Source: Xylophilus ampelinus
GTDB taxonomy: Bacteria > Pseudomonadota > Gammaproteobacteria > Burkholderiales > Burkholderiaceae_C
Reading direction: 5' to 3'
Length of the DNA: 64,000 nucleotides
Assembly (NCBI RefSeq): GCF_003217575.1
Contig: NZ_QJTC01000018.1
Location: 23,025-87,024 of the forward strand
Shown here: positions 9,263-19,125 of the stretch, in pieces
Position numbering within the stretch: the first letter of the stretch is position 1
How the letters are laid out: every line of letters begins with the position of its first letter
Made by a program: the position numbers and the translations under genes
The notes under the pieces: model-generated
What the model was told of the DNA's origin: nothing
The model's input: the letters and a program-made list of their open reading frames with translations, nothing else
Database searches by the model: none

Positions 9263-10102
9263 GTGAGCGCCGCGTTGCATCCCCTCGGCCGGCGTTTCGT
9301 GCTGGCCACCGTGGCGGCGGTGGCGGGCGTCGCCGTCACCGTGTCGCTCGGCAACTGGCAGCTGTCGCGCGCGGCGCAGAAGGAGGCGATCCACGACGCG
9401 ATCGCCCGGCGGCGCGCCGAGCCGATGCTCGACGGGCGCAGCCTGGCGGCCCTGCCGCCGCCGGAGCGAACCGTGCCCGCGGCAGCTGCTGTGCCGCCGG
9501 CTGCATCACCGGCACCTTCAGCCGACACGGCCGGCGCGGCCGCGCGCGAGGCGCTGGTGTACCGCCGCATCGCGCTGCGCGGCACCTGGCTGCCGCAGCA
9601 CACCGTCTACCTCGACAACCGCCAGATGGACGGCCGGCCCGGCTTCTTCGTCGTGACGCCGCTGCAGATCGATCCGGGCGTGGCGGTGCTGGTGCAACGC
9701 GGCTGGGTACCGCGCAACTTCCAGGACCGGACCCGGCTGCCGCCGGTGGAGACGCCCACCGGCCCGGTGGAGATCGAGGGGCGCATCGCCGAGGCGCCGT
9801 CGAAGCTGTTTTCCTTCGCGGGCGGCGACCCCGGCCAGGGGTCTTCCCGCATCCGGCAAAATCTGGACCTCGCGGACTACCGGCACGAGACCGGTGTGCC
9901 GCTCGTCTCGCTGTCGGTGCTCCAGACCGGCGCGCCTGGCGAGGGTCTGCAACGGCGCTGGCCCGAGATCGCCAGCGGTGTCGAAAAACACTACGGCTAC
10001 GCGTTTCAATGGTTCGGGCTGGCCGCCCTCATCGCAACCCTTTATGTCTGGTACCAACTTGTCCGACGCTTCGTTTCCCCGCGCCGGCGCACCCGCTCCT
10101 GA
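9263..10102 (+). CDS. SURF1 family cytochrome oxidase assembly protein
   Basis: SURF1 proteins help put haem a into cytochrome oxidase subunit I. The 279-residue protein starts at GTG 9263 and has the expected two membrane helices, one at the N-terminus (about 12-30) and one near the C-terminus (FQWFGLAALIATLYVWYQL). Family signatures are LGNWQLSRAAQKEAI, PGFFVVTPLQ and VLVQRGWVPRN. An alanine/proline-rich insert separates the first helix from the soluble domain. The 3' end overlaps the next gene by 59 bases. Confidence 0.92.
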   Translation: MSAALHPLGRRFVLATVAAVAGVAVTVSLGNWQLSRAAQKEAIHDAIARRRAEPMLDGRSLAALPPPERTVPAAAAVPPAASPAPSADTAGAAAREALVYRRIALRGTWLPQHTVYLDNRQMDGRPGFFVVTPLQIDPGVAVLVQRGWVPRNFQDRTRLPPVETPTGPVEIEGRIAEAPSKLFSFAGGDPGQGSSRIRQNLDLADYRHETGVPLVSLSVLQTGAPGEGLQRRWPEIASGVEKHYGYAFQWFGLAALIATLYVWYQLVRRFVSPRRRTRS

Positions 10103-10778
10103 GCCGGACGGCGACCGGCCCCTGGTGCTGACGGTCCACGACATGCCCCGGCCCGCCGAGGCCGGAGCGCAGCAGCGCACGGTGCACGGCCGCTGGAAGA
10201 TGCTGGCGGTGATGCTGGTCTGCGCGGCACCGGTGATCGCCTCGTACTTCACCTACTACGTCGTCCGTCCCGAAGGCCGTCGCAACTACGGAGAGCCGAT
10301 CGCGCAACAGCCGCCGCTGCCCGACGTGCCGGCCACCGCGCTCGACGGCACCGTCCGCAGCCTGGCCGCCCTCAAGGGCCAGTGGCTGCTGGTCAGCGTG
10401 GCGGGCGGCGCCTGCGACGCGCAGTGCGAGCGGCACCTGTACCTGCAGCGCCAGTTGCGCGAGAGCCTGGGCCGCGAGAAGGACCGGCTCGACTGGGTCT
10501 GGCTGGTGTCCGACGACGCCCCGGTGCCCGCGCCCCTGGCCCGGACCGTCGGCCAGGCCCGGGCCACCGTGCTGCGGGTGCCGCAGGCCGCGTTGTCGGC
10601 CTGGCTGGCGCCCGCGGCCGGGCAAGCATTGCCCGAACACCTCTACATGGTCGACCCGATGGGCCGCTGGATGATGCGCTTCCCGGCGGCGATGGACACC
10701 GCCGGTGCCGCCAAGGCCAAGCGCGACATCGAGCGCCTGCTGCGCGCCGCCGCTTCCTGGGACGAACCGGGCCGCTAG
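10044..10778 (+). CDS. Membrane-anchored thioredoxin-fold-like protein, cox cluster
   Basis: A 244-residue protein with one transmembrane helix at about residues 56-74 and a periplasmic domain. The domain's start resembles redoxin folds (DVPATALDGTVRSLAALKGQ, then WLLVSVAGG), and the C-terminus has LYMVDPMGRWMMRFP as in SCO-like proteins. The usual CxxxC copper/thiol motif is not intact: only C-D-A-Q-C is seen near residue 125. It overlaps surf1 and is followed by ctaA. An internal ATG at 10143 is an alternative start that would avoid most of the overlap. Proteins in this slot are usually annotated as hypothetical oxidase-associated; role inferred. Confidence 0.65.
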   Translation: MSGTNLSDASFPRAGAPAPEPDGDRPLVLTVHDMPRPAEAGAQQRTVHGRWKMLAVMLVCAAPVIASYFTYYVVRPEGRRNYGEPIAQQPPLPDVPATALDGTVRSLAALKGQWLLVSVAGGACDAQCERHLYLQRQLRESLGREKDRLDWVWLVSDDAPVPAPLARTVGQARATVLRVPQAALSAWLAPAAGQALPEHLYMVDPMGRWMMRFPAAMDTAGAAKAKRDIERLLRAAASWDEPGR

Positions 10779-10806
10779 GGCCCGCCGCGCCCCGACGATT
10801 TCCGCC

Positions 10807-12006
10807 ATGGACCACCACTCGCTCTACGACCTGTCCCCCGCGCTGCAATTGCTGCTGGGCGGGCTGCTGATCGCCTGCGTGCCGCTGGGCTGGCTGTGGC
10901 TGCGCAACCGCCATGCTTCCGGCGCGCGCCGGCTGCAGGCGCTCACCGTCCTCACGCTCTTCCTGACCTTCGACCTGGTGCTGTTCGGGGCCTTCACCCG
11001 GCTGACCGACTCGGGCCTGGGCTGCCCCGACTGGCCCGGCTGCTACGGCCACGCGAGCCCGGTCGGCGCCCGCAGCCAGATCGCCGCCGCCCAGGACGCG
11101 ATGCCCACCGGCCCGGTGACCCACGGCAAGGCCTGGGTGGAGATGGTCCACCGCTACCTGGCCACCGGTGTCGGCGGGCTGATCCTGGTCTCGACCATCG
11201 CCAGCGGGTGGCTGGCACGGCGGGCCCGGCGCGCAGGGCAGGGCGGCCTGGCGGTGCATCCGTGGTGGCCGACCGCCACGCTGCTCTGGGTCTGCCTGCA
11301 GGGGGCCTTCGGGGCGCTCACGGTGACGATGAAGCTGTTCCCCGCGATCGTGGTGATGCACCTGGCGGGCGGCATCGTGCTGCTGGCGCTGCTCTGCGTG
11401 CAGGCGGTGCGCCACGCGCAGGCCGCCGGCCGGCCGGTGGTGCGGCTGCGGCCCGCGCTGTGGCGCGGCATGGCGGTGGTGCTGGGGCTGGTGGCCCTGC
11501 AGATCCTGCTGGGCGGCTGGGTCAGCACCAACTACGCGGTGCTGGCCTGCGCCCAGTTCCCCACCTGCCAGGACAGCTGGTGGCCGGCGATGGACTTCGC
11601 CCAGGGCTTCCAGCTCTGGCGGCCGCTGGGACTGCTGCGGGACGGCGGCAACATCAGCTTCGCCGCACTGACCGCGATCCATTACGTCCACCGCCTCTTC
11701 GCCTATGTCGTCTTCGCCGCGCTCGGCCTGCTGGCCTGGCGGCTGTGGCGCGTCGCGGGCATGGCCGCGGCCGCCCGCTGGCTCGCCGGTCTGGCGCTGT
11801 GGCAGTTCGCGACCGGCCTCTCCGACGTGGTGCTGGACTGGCCGCTGGTGGCCGCGGTGTCGCACACGGGGGGCGCCGCCGCACTGGTCGTGGCCCTCAC
11901 CTGGGCGCTGTGCGACAGCCGCGCCGCCCGGCGTGCCACCGCCCCTGTTCCGGGCAGCGCCGGTGCGCGCCCCGCCGATCCCGGCGTTTCCGGATTCTCT
12001 GCATGA
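10807..12006 (+). CDS. ctaA: Haem A synthase CtaA (Cox15 type)
   Basis: Oxidises the C8 methyl group of haem O to the formyl group of haem A for the aa3 oxidase. The 399-residue membrane protein has about eight helices and the Cox15 signatures [40 protein letters not shown] and [10 protein letters not shown], which carry the haem-ligand histidines. Its stop overlaps the ctaB start (ATGA). A more upstream in-frame extension overlaps the previous gene and was not used. Confidence 0.95.
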   Translation: MDHHSLYDLSPALQLLLGGLLIACVPLGWLWLRNRHASGARRLQALTVLTLFLTFDLVLFGAFTRLTDSGLGCPDWPGCYGHASPVGARSQIAAAQDAMPTGPVTHGKAWVEMVHRYLATGVGGLILVSTIASGWLARRARRAGQGGLAVHPWWPTATLLWVCLQGAFGALTVTMKLFPAIVVMHLAGGIVLLALLCVQAVRHAQAAGRPVVRLRPALWRGMAVVLGLVALQILLGGWVSTNYAVLACAQFPTCQDSWWPAMDFAQGFQLWRPLGLLRDGGNISFAALTAIHYVHRLFAYVVFAALGLLAWRLWRVAGMAAAARWLAGLALWQFATGLSDVVLDWPLVAAVSHTGGAAALVVALTWALCDSRAARRATAPVPGSAGARPADPGVSGFSA

Positions 12007-12899
12007 CCGTCGTTTCTTCCGCCCTGCCGTCTTCGCGGTTCCAGCAGTTCTACGCGCTGACCAAGCCCCGGGTGGTGCAGCTGATCGTCTTCTGCGCCCT
12101 GATCGGCATGGTGCTGGCCGTTCCCGGCCTGCCCACCTGGGCCGAGGTGCGGCTGGCGCTGGTGGCCTGCGCCGGCATCTGGCTGGTGGCGGGCGCGGCC
12201 GCGGCGTTCAACTGCCTGGTCGAGAAGGGCATCGACGCCAAGATGCGCCGCACCGCCTGGCGCGCCACCGCGCGGGGGGAACTGTCGGACCGGCAGGCGC
12301 TGGGTTTCTCGGCGGTGCTCTGCATCGCCGGCTCGCTGCTGCTCTACCACTACGTCAACCCGCTGACGATGTGGCTCACCTTCGCCACCTTCGTCGGCTA
12401 CGCGGTGGTCTACACCGTGATCCTGAAGCCGCTGACGCCGCAGAACATCGTGATCGGCGGCGCCTCGGGCGCGATGCCGCCGGTGCTGGGCTGGTCGGCC
12501 ATGACCGGCGACGTCGGCCCCGAGGCGCTGATCCTGTTCCTGATCATTTTCCTGTGGACCCCGCCGCACTTCTGGGCGCTGGCGCTCTACCGGGTGGAGG
12601 ACTACCGCAAGTCGGGCCTGCCGATGCTGCCGGTCACCCACGGCAACGAGTTCACCCGGCTGCAGGTGCTGCTCTACACGCTGATCCTGTTCGCCGGCTG
12701 CCTGATGCCTTTCATCTACGGCATGAGTTCGTGGATCTACCTGGCGACCGCGGTGGTGCTGAGCACCGGTTTCTGCCTCTACGCCTTTCGACTGTGGCGC
12801 TCCTACTCCGACGCGCTGGCGCGGCGCACTTTCCGTTTCTCGTTGATCCACCTGAGCCTGCTGTTCGCGGCGCTGCTGGTGGACCACTACGTTCTCTAG
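12003..12899 (+). CDS. ctaB: Protohaem IX farnesyltransferase (haem O synthase)
   Basis: UbiA-superfamily prenyltransferase that adds the farnesyl tail to protohaem to give haem O, the substrate of CtaA. It is 298 residues, multi-helix, with the aspartate-type motif in [13 protein letters not shown] and the second conserved block [12 protein letters not shown], plus [12 protein letters not shown] near residue 185. The start codon lies inside the ctaA stop (ATGA), implying translational coupling of the two haem A pathway steps. Confidence 0.96.
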   Translation: MTVVSSALPSSRFQQFYALTKPRVVQLIVFCALIGMVLAVPGLPTWAEVRLALVACAGIWLVAGAAAAFNCLVEKGIDAKMRRTAWRATARGELSDRQALGFSAVLCIAGSLLLYHYVNPLTMWLTFATFVGYAVVYTVILKPLTPQNIVIGGASGAMPPVLGWSAMTGDVGPEALILFLIIFLWTPPHFWALALYRVEDYRKSGLPMLPVTHGNEFTRLQVLLYTLILFAGCLMPFIYGMSSWIYLATAVVLSTGFCLYAFRLWRSYSDALARRTFRFSLIHLSLLFAALLVDHYVL

Positions 12900-12907
12900 G
12901 AGCCGCC

Positions 12908-13513
12908 GTGCCTCTCGACCGCCGCACCCTGACCGTCGCCGCCCTCGCGACCCTCGTCGCCGGGCTGTCCGCCTGCTCGAAGCCTGCCCCGAAGGCCGCT
13001 TTCAATGCGGTCGATGTGACCGGGGCCGACTATGCCCGCGACTTCGCGCTGACCGACCAGCACGGCAGGGCCCGCACCCTGGCCGACTTCAAGGGCAAGG
13101 TCGTCGCCGTCTTCTTCGGCTTCACCCAGTGCCCGGACGTCTGCCCCACGACCCTGGCCGAGCTGGCCGAGGTGAAGCGCCAGCTGGGCGCCGACGGCGA
13201 CAAGCTGCAGGCGGTGCTGGTCTCGGTCGACCCGGAGCGCGATACGCCCGAGCTGCTGTCGGCCTACATGGAGAACTTCGACCCGAGCTTCGTCGGCCTG
13301 CGGCCCACCCTGGAGCAGCTTCCGGTGGTGGCCAAGGACTTCAAGGTCTACTACAAGAAGGTCGAAGGCAAGGCGCCCGGCAGCTACTCGATGGACCATT
13401 CCGCCGGCACCTACCTGTTCGATCCGCAGGGGCGGCTGCGGCTCTACAGCCGCTACGGTTCGGGCAAAGCGGCATTGCTGGCGGACATCAAGCTGCTGCT
13501 GTCGGGCGCCTAG
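12908..13513 (+). CDS. SCO1/SenC copper-delivery lipoprotein
   Basis: A 201-residue protein that delivers copper to, or reduces thiols of, the CuA site of subunit II. It starts at GTG 12908 after an AGGAG site and has a lipobox ending L-S-A-C. The thioredoxin-like fold carries the copper ligands C-P-D-V-C (in FTQCPDVCPTT) and the distal histidine in MDHSAGTYLFD. It is the last gene of the assembly part of the cox region; a dispersed repeat and a terminator follow. Confidence 0.94.
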   Translation: MPLDRRTLTVAALATLVAGLSACSKPAPKAAFNAVDVTGADYARDFALTDQHGRARTLADFKGKVVAVFFGFTQCPDVCPTTLAELAEVKRQLGADGDKLQAVLVSVDPERDTPELLSAYMENFDPSFVGLRPTLEQLPVVAKDFKVYYKKVEGKAPGSYSMDHSAGTYLFDPQGRLRLYSRYGSGKAALLADIKLLLSGA

Positions 13514-13517
13514 TCGG

Positions 13518-13569
13518 TTTGCTATGAAATCGATAGCTTGAGGTCGGCGTCCCGCGCCGGCTACAGCTA
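13518..13569 (+). repeat. Dispersed Comamonadaceae-type repeat, copy 2
   Basis: TTTGCTATGAAATCGATAGC, then GGTCGGCGTCC, then CGCCGGCTACAGC. This is the clearest intergenic copy and begins five bases after the SCO gene stop. The core is a near-palindrome (GCTAT...ATAGC). Confidence 0.75.
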
Positions 13570-13627
13570 CGAAACGCTTGCAAAGTACACGATTCGCGCA
13601 CCCGGTCGAAACGGGCCCTGAATGACG

Positions 13628-13655
13628 AAAGGGCTGCCCGCAAGACAGCCCTTTT
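13628..13655. terminator. Bidirectional terminator between SCO gene and rpoH
   Basis: AAAGGGCTG, a nine-base loop, CAGCCCTTTT. It lies between the convergent SCO and rpoH genes and can serve both. Confidence 0.85.
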
Positions 13656-13691
13656 GCATGGAGCCAGACGCCGATGGCACCACCGGTATCG

Positions 13692-14630
<939 letters not shown>

Positions 14631-14657
14631 ACCAGAAGTCCTTTCCTCTTGACTTTC

Positions 14658-14687
14658 ATATTAGCACTCGATTGGAGAGAGTGCCAA
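14658..14687 (-). promoter_or_regulatory. Putative sigma-70 promoter of rpoH
   Basis: Minus strand: TTGGCA (14682-14687), an 18-base spacer and TAATAT (14658-14663), about 30 bases ahead of the rpoH start. Close to consensus at both hexamers and embedded in the CIRCE element. Confidence 0.7.
14661..14687 (-). promoter_or_regulatory. CIRCE operator (HrcA site) upstream of rpoH
   Basis: On the plus strand it reads TTAGCACTC, nine bases, GAGTGCCAA. This matches the CIRCE consensus TTAGCACTC-N9-GAGTGCTAA at all but one position, with exact spacing. It covers the -35 and most of the -10 hexamer of the putative rpoH promoter, so bound HrcA would block transcription. Confidence 0.88.
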
Positions 14688-14717
14688 AGCACAAGTTCCA
14701 CGGCAGCCGCAATTCAC

Positions 14718-14734
14718 GCTATCGGGTCGATAGC
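14718..14734. repeat. Palindromic core resembling the dispersed repeat
   Basis: GCTATCGGGTCGATAGC, an inverted repeat like the core of the dispersed repeat, but the GTCGGCG...CGCCGGCT tail is not clearly present. It is probably a diverged or partial copy upstream of rpoH. Confidence 0.4.
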
Positions 14735-14873
14735 TGCGGCGTTTGCCGATGACCGGGCGCCATCGCCGGTCAATCCAGTGCTCGAACCTGCTACCCAGCT
14801 TAGAACCCGTGCCGCATGCACCGTGTCGGACAGCCCCAGGCTGCCGCTGTCGGAGGGCGCGACGCGGAAGGTC

Positions 14874-16250
14874 TCAATCCAGCAACGCCTGGGCGAACTC
14901 CCGTGCGTCGAAGGTTTCCAGGTCTTCCAGCTTCTCGCCCACGCCGACGAAGTACACCGGAATCGGCCGCTCCTGCGCGATCGCGGCCAGCACGCCGCCC
15001 TTGGCGGTGCCGTCGAGCTTGGTGACGATCAGGCCGGTGAGGCCCAGCACGTCGTCGAATGCGCGGACCTGGGCCAGCGCGTTCTGGCCGGTGTTGCCGT
15101 CGATCACCAGCAGCACCTCGTGCGGCGCGGTGCCGTCGGCCTTCTGCACCACCCGCTTGATCTTGCGCAGCTCTTCCATCAGGTGCAACTGGGTCGGCAG
15201 CCGGCCGGCGGTGTCGACCAGCACCACGTCCTTGCCGCGGGCCTTGCCGGCGGTGACCGCGTCGAAACTCACCGCCGACGGGTCGCCGCCCTGCTGGCCG
15301 ACGATCTCGACCAGGTTGCGATCGGCCCACACGCCGAGCTGCTCGCGGGCCGCCGCCCGGAAGGTGTCGGCGGCGGCCAGCAGCACGCTGGCGCCCCCGT
15401 GCGCCAGGTGCTTGGTCAGCTTGCCGATCGAGGTGGTTTTGCCCGCGCCGTTGACGCCGGCCACCATGATCACCGTGGGCGTGTGCTCGCCGATCACCAG
15501 CGGTTTTTCCAGCGGCTCGAGCAGCGCCGCGATGGCGTCGGCCAGCAGCGCCTTCACCGCCGAGGGCTCTGTGGCGCGTGCGTCCTTCACCCGGCGCTTC
15601 AGGTCGGCCAGCAGGAATTGGGTGGCCTTGACGCCGGTGTCGGCCATCAGCAGGGCGTCTTCCAACTCCTCGTAGAGCGCGTCGTCGATCCTGGTGCCGG
15701 TGAAGACGGTGGTGATGCTGTCGCCGGTCTTGCGCAGGCCGGTCTTCAGCCGGCCCAGCCAGCCGGCACGGGCGGCTTCCGGGGTCGCACCCGGGGCCGC
15801 CACGGGCGGGCCTGGAGGCGCCGGCGCAGCCGGTGGCGGCGCGAAGGCCGGTGCGGGTGGCTTCGGCCGGGCCGCGGAAGGTGGGGCCTTCGGAACGAAC
15901 GCGGCGGGTGCCGATAGTGCTGCCGTAGGAGTCGGCGGGGACGCGGGTGCCGGCGGTGCGCCTGTGGCGGCATCGCCGGGCAGGGCAGGGCGTGGAACGG
16001 CCGGCGCCACCGGTGGGGTCGCGTCGGACCATGGTGCCGACGCGGGGGGCGCTTCCCCAGGCTCTACCGGCGTCGCCACGCCGAACTGGGTCTTGAGCCA
16101 GGCCATGGCCGACCCGGTGACGCCGGCCGGTGCAGGAACCGGTGCCGGCGGCTGCACGGCGGCGGTCGAGGGCGGTGGGGCGGCGTCCGGCGGAGCGGTC
16201 GTCGCGGGCTCAGCGGAAGTCGGTGCTTTTTTCTTGAAGAAACTGAACAT
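14874..16250 (-). CDS. ftsY: Signal recognition particle receptor FtsY
   Basis: GTPase that docks SRP-bound ribosomes at the membrane. The 458-residue protein begins MFSFFKKK (lipid-binding start), then has a long low-complexity A-domain rich in Ala and Pro (about residues 10-165) rather than the acidic one of E. coli. The conserved NG domain follows: G1 GVNGAGKTTS, G2 DTFRAAAREQL, G3 DTAGRLPT, G4 TKLDGTAKGG and the closing GVGEKLEDLETF. The gene is divergent from the M16 peptidase gene, with start codons 29 bases apart. Confidence 0.97.
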   Translation of the reverse strand: MFSFFKKKAPTSAEPATTAPPDAAPPPSTAAVQPPAPVPAPAGVTGSAMAWLKTQFGVATPVEPGEAPPASAPWSDATPPVAPAVPRPALPGDAATGAPPAPASPPTPTAALSAPAAFVPKAPPSAARPKPPAPAFAPPPAAPAPPGPPVAAPGATPEAARAGWLGRLKTGLRKTGDSITTVFTGTRIDDALYEELEDALLMADTGVKATQFLLADLKRRVKDARATEPSAVKALLADAIAALLEPLEKPLVIGEHTPTVIMVAGVNGAGKTTSIGKLTKHLAHGGASVLLAAADTFRAAAREQLGVWADRNLVEIVGQQGGDPSAVSFDAVTAGKARGKDVVLVDTAGRLPTQLHLMEELRKIKRVVQKADGTAPHEVLLVIDGNTGQNALAQVRAFDDVLGLTGLIVTKLDGTAKGGVLAAIAQERPIPVYFVGVGEKLEDLETFDAREFAQALLD

Positions 16251-16279
16251 TGGAGCCGTTCTTAGAATCGTACCATTCT

Positions 16280-17764
16280 ATGAAACGCGCTATTTCCCTT
16301 CTCGGCCTGCTGGCCGCGTTCGGCGCGGGTGCCCAGCTGCCCCCGACCGGCGATCCCACTCCCACCCCGGGCCCTACCTCTCCCACCGGCCCTTCGGACG
16401 CCATCCCGGGCGGCGCGGCGCCGGCGGGGGCCGAGGCGGTGCAGCAGTTCACGCTGGCCAACGGCATGTCGGTGATCGTCAATCCCGACCGGCGCGCGCC
16501 CACCGCGGTGCAGATGGTCTGGGTGCGCGTGGGCTCGATGGACGAGGTCGACGGCACCTCGGGCGTGGCCCACATGCTGGAGCACATGATGTTCAAGGGC
16601 ACGCCCACCGTGCCGGCCGGCGAATTCTCGCGCCGGGTGGCCGCCCTGGGCGGCCGCGAGAACGCCTTCACCAACCGCGACTACACCGGCTATTACCAGC
16701 AGATCCCGGCCGGCCGCCTGGCCGACGTGATGAAGCTCGAATCCGACCGCTTCGCGAACAACCAGTGGGCCGACGGCGAGTTCCTCAAGGAGCGCCAGGT
16801 CGTCACCGAGGAGCGCCGGATGCGCACCGACGACAACCCGCGCGCCCGGATGGGCGAGGCGCTCAACGCGCAGATCTATCTGGCCTCGCCCTATCGCCGG
16901 CCGGTGATCGGCTGGATGAGCGATATCGCGGCCTACACCGCCGACGACGTCCGCGCCTTCCACCAGAAGTGGTACGTTCCGGCCAACGCTGTGCTGGTGG
17001 TGGCCGGAGATGTGGATCCGGTGGAGGTGCGGCGCCTGGCCGAAGCCACCTACGGCCAGATCCCCGCCCGCCCGGTGCCCGCGCGCAAGCCCCAGGCCGA
17101 GCCGGAGCAGGTCGGCCTGCGCCGCTTCGAATTCAAGGCGCCGGCCGAGCAGGCGTATGTCGCGATGGCCTTCAAGGTGCCCGGCCTGGAGTCGCTGGCC
17201 GCCGATGCGCCGCCGGCCGACGACGCACTGGCGCTGACCATGCTGTCGGCGGTGCTCGACGGGTACTCCGGCGCCCGCCTGGGCCGGTCGTTGACGCAGG
17301 GCCCGAACCGCGTGGCCGACCGCGTCGGCGCCTATCACGCGCTGGTCGCCCGCGGCCCCAAGACCTTCATGCTCTACGGGCTTCCGGCCCAGGGCCGCAC
17401 CGCGGCGCAGGTCGAGGCCGGCCTGCGGGCCGAGGTGGCCAAGGTGGCCGCCAGCGGCGTGACCGAGGCCGAACTGCGCCGCGCCCGCACCCAGTGGATG
17501 GCGGGCGAGGTCTTCAAGCGCGATTCGGTCTTCGAGCAGGCCAACGAACTGGGCAACAACTGGATCCAGGGCATGCCGCTGGACGCCGACGAGCGCGTGC
17601 TGGCGCGCCTGGAGAAGATCACGCCGCAGCAGGTGCAGGACGTGGCCCGCCGCTACTTCGGCGACGACCAGCTCACCGTCGGCACGCTGGTGCCGCAGCC
17701 GATCGACCCCGCCCGCGCCCGCCGCGCCGCCGCCGCCCAGGCCGCCGGCGGCGATCTGCGCTGA
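16280..17764 (+). CDS. M16-family zinc peptidase, periplasmic
   Basis: A 494-residue insulinase-type peptidase. A short signal peptide (MKRAISLLGLLAAFGAGA) precedes a proline-rich linker. The inverted zinc motif HMLEH near residue 93 is in the usual HxxEH form within GVAHMLEHMMFKGT, and the distal glutamate lies in the VVTEERRM stretch. The C-terminal half has the second, inactive M16 lobe. It is followed by a second M16 gene without the zinc motif, the usual arrangement in which the two proteins form an active heterodimer. The start at 16280 is preferred over one ten codons upstream that would spoil the signal peptide. Confidence 0.92.
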   Translation: MKRAISLLGLLAAFGAGAQLPPTGDPTPTPGPTSPTGPSDAIPGGAAPAGAEAVQQFTLANGMSVIVNPDRRAPTAVQMVWVRVGSMDEVDGTSGVAHMLEHMMFKGTPTVPAGEFSRRVAALGGRENAFTNRDYTGYYQQIPAGRLADVMKLESDRFANNQWADGEFLKERQVVTEERRMRTDDNPRARMGEALNAQIYLASPYRRPVIGWMSDIAAYTADDVRAFHQKWYVPANAVLVVAGDVDPVEVRRLAEATYGQIPARPVPARKPQAEPEQVGLRRFEFKAPAEQAYVAMAFKVPGLESLAADAPPADDALALTMLSAVLDGYSGARLGRSLTQGPNRVADRVGAYHALVARGPKTFMLYGLPAQGRTAAQVEAGLRAEVAKVAASGVTEAELRRARTQWMAGEVFKRDSVFEQANELGNNWIQGMPLDADERVLARLEKITPQQVQDVARRYFGDDQLTVGTLVPQPIDPARARRAAAAQAAGGDLR

Positions 17765-17781
17765 CACCCGACAGGAAATCG

Positions 17782-19125
17782 ATGTTTGCTATTAAAACCA
17801 TAGCTATAGGTCGGCTTATCGCGCCGGCTGCGGCCCTTTTTTGCTTGAGTCCCGCCTTTGCGGCCCTGCCGATCGAACACTGGACGCAACCCGCCGGAGC
17901 CCAGGTCTACCTGGTGCAGAGCAAGGCGGTGCCGATGGTCGACGTGCAGATCGACTTCGACGCCGGCGCCCGGCGCGATCCGGCGGCCCAGGCCGGGCTG
18001 GCCGCCGTCACCGCCAGCATGGGCGAGAAGGGCGTGCGCGCCCACGGCCGCGAGCCGGCGCTCGACGAGAACGCGATCGACGACGCCTGGGCCGACCTGG
18101 GCGCCAACTTCGGCGCCGGCGCCACCAGCGACCGGATGAGCTTCACCCTGCGCTCGCTGACCGACGCCGCGCTGCTCGACCGTGCCGCCCGGCTGGCCGC
18201 CCGCCAGATCGGCGAGCCGTCGTTTCCCGACGCGATCTGGCAGCGCGAGCGCCAGCGCATCGCCGCCGCGCTGAAAGAGGCCGACACCCGGCCCGCCACC
18301 CAGGCCGGCCGCGCGTTCCAGCGCGCGGTGTACGGCGGCCATCCGTACGGCCAGCGCACCACGCCGCAGACGCTGACGGCGATCGGCGTGGCCGACATGC
18401 GGGCGCTGCAGGCCCGCGCGCTGCGGTCGTGCGGCGCCAAGGTCAGCATCGTGGGCGCGCTCGACCGCGCCCAGGCCGATCGGCTGGCCACCACGCTGCT
18501 GGGTCGCCTGCCGACGGGGCCGTGCGCAACCTTGCCCGCGGTGGCCGAGGTGCAGCCGCTGGCCGCGCCGCAGGACATCCGCATCCCGTTCGACTCGGCC
18601 CAGGCGCACGTCTACATCGGCCAGCCGGGCTTCCGGCGGGCCGATCCCGACTACTTCGCGCTGACGGTCGGCAACTACATCCTGGGCGGTGGCGGCTTCG
18701 TCTCGCGTCTGACCGAGCAGGTGCGCGAGCAGCGCGGTCTGAGCTACAGCGTGCAGAGCTGGTTCGAGCCGGCCCTGCACGCCGGCGCCTTCACCATCAA
18801 CCTGCAGACCCGGCCCGATCAGGCCGCGCAGGCGGTCGACGTGGCGCGGGCGGTGCTCGACCGCTTCGTGGCCGACGGCCCGACGCCGCAGGAACTGCAG
18901 GCCGCAAAGGACAACCTGATCGGCGGCTTCCCGCTGCGGATCGACAGCAACGCCAAGCTGCTGTCGAACGTCGCCAACATCGCCTGGAACGGCCTGCCCC
19001 TGGACTACCTCGACACCTGGACCGCCGAGGCGCAGAAGGTGACGGCCGACGACATCCGCGCCGCGTTCGGGCGCAAACTGCGGCCCGACCGGATGGTGAC
19101 CGTGGTCGTCGGAGGCAAGCCTTGA
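17782..19125 (+). CDS. M16-like protein lacking the zinc motif (partner subunit)
   Basis: A 447-residue protein of the M16 fold. Where HxxEH is expected (about residues 72-80) the sequence reads A-A-V-T-A-S-M, so it cannot bind catalytic zinc. The substrate-binding R-G-L-S-Y motif is kept near residue 320. It probably supports the active peptidase encoded 17 bases upstream. The first 17 codons are made by a copy of the dispersed repeat, and together with the next residues they form a signal peptide ending A-F-A. The stop overlaps the rsmD start. Confidence 0.88.
   Translation: MFAIKTIAIGRLIAPAAALFCLSPAFAALPIEHWTQPAGAQVYLVQSKAVPMVDVQIDFDAGARRDPAAQAGLAAVTASMGEKGVRAHGREPALDENAIDDAWADLGANFGAGATSDRMSFTLRSLTDAALLDRAARLAARQIGEPSFPDAIWQRERQRIAAALKEADTRPATQAGRAFQRAVYGGHPYGQRTTPQTLTAIGVADMRALQARALRSCGAKVSIVGALDRAQADRLATTLLGRLPTGPCATLPAVAEVQPLAAPQDIRIPFDSAQAHVYIGQPGFRRADPDYFALTVGNYILGGGGFVSRLTEQVREQRGLSYSVQSWFEPALHAGAFTINLQTRPDQAAQAVDVARAVLDRFVADGPTPQELQAAKDNLIGGFPLRIDSNAKLLSNVANIAWNGLPLDYLDTWTAEAQKVTADDIRAAFGRKLRPDRMVTVVVGGKP
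17785..17835 (+). repeat. Dispersed repeat, copy 3, inside a coding start
   Basis: TTTGCTATTAAAACCATAGC, then GGTCGGCTTAT, then CGCCGGCTGCGGC. It begins right after the ATG of the M16-like gene and is read in frame as F-A-I-K-T-I-A-I-G-R-L-I-A-P-A-A-A. Confidence 0.75.
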
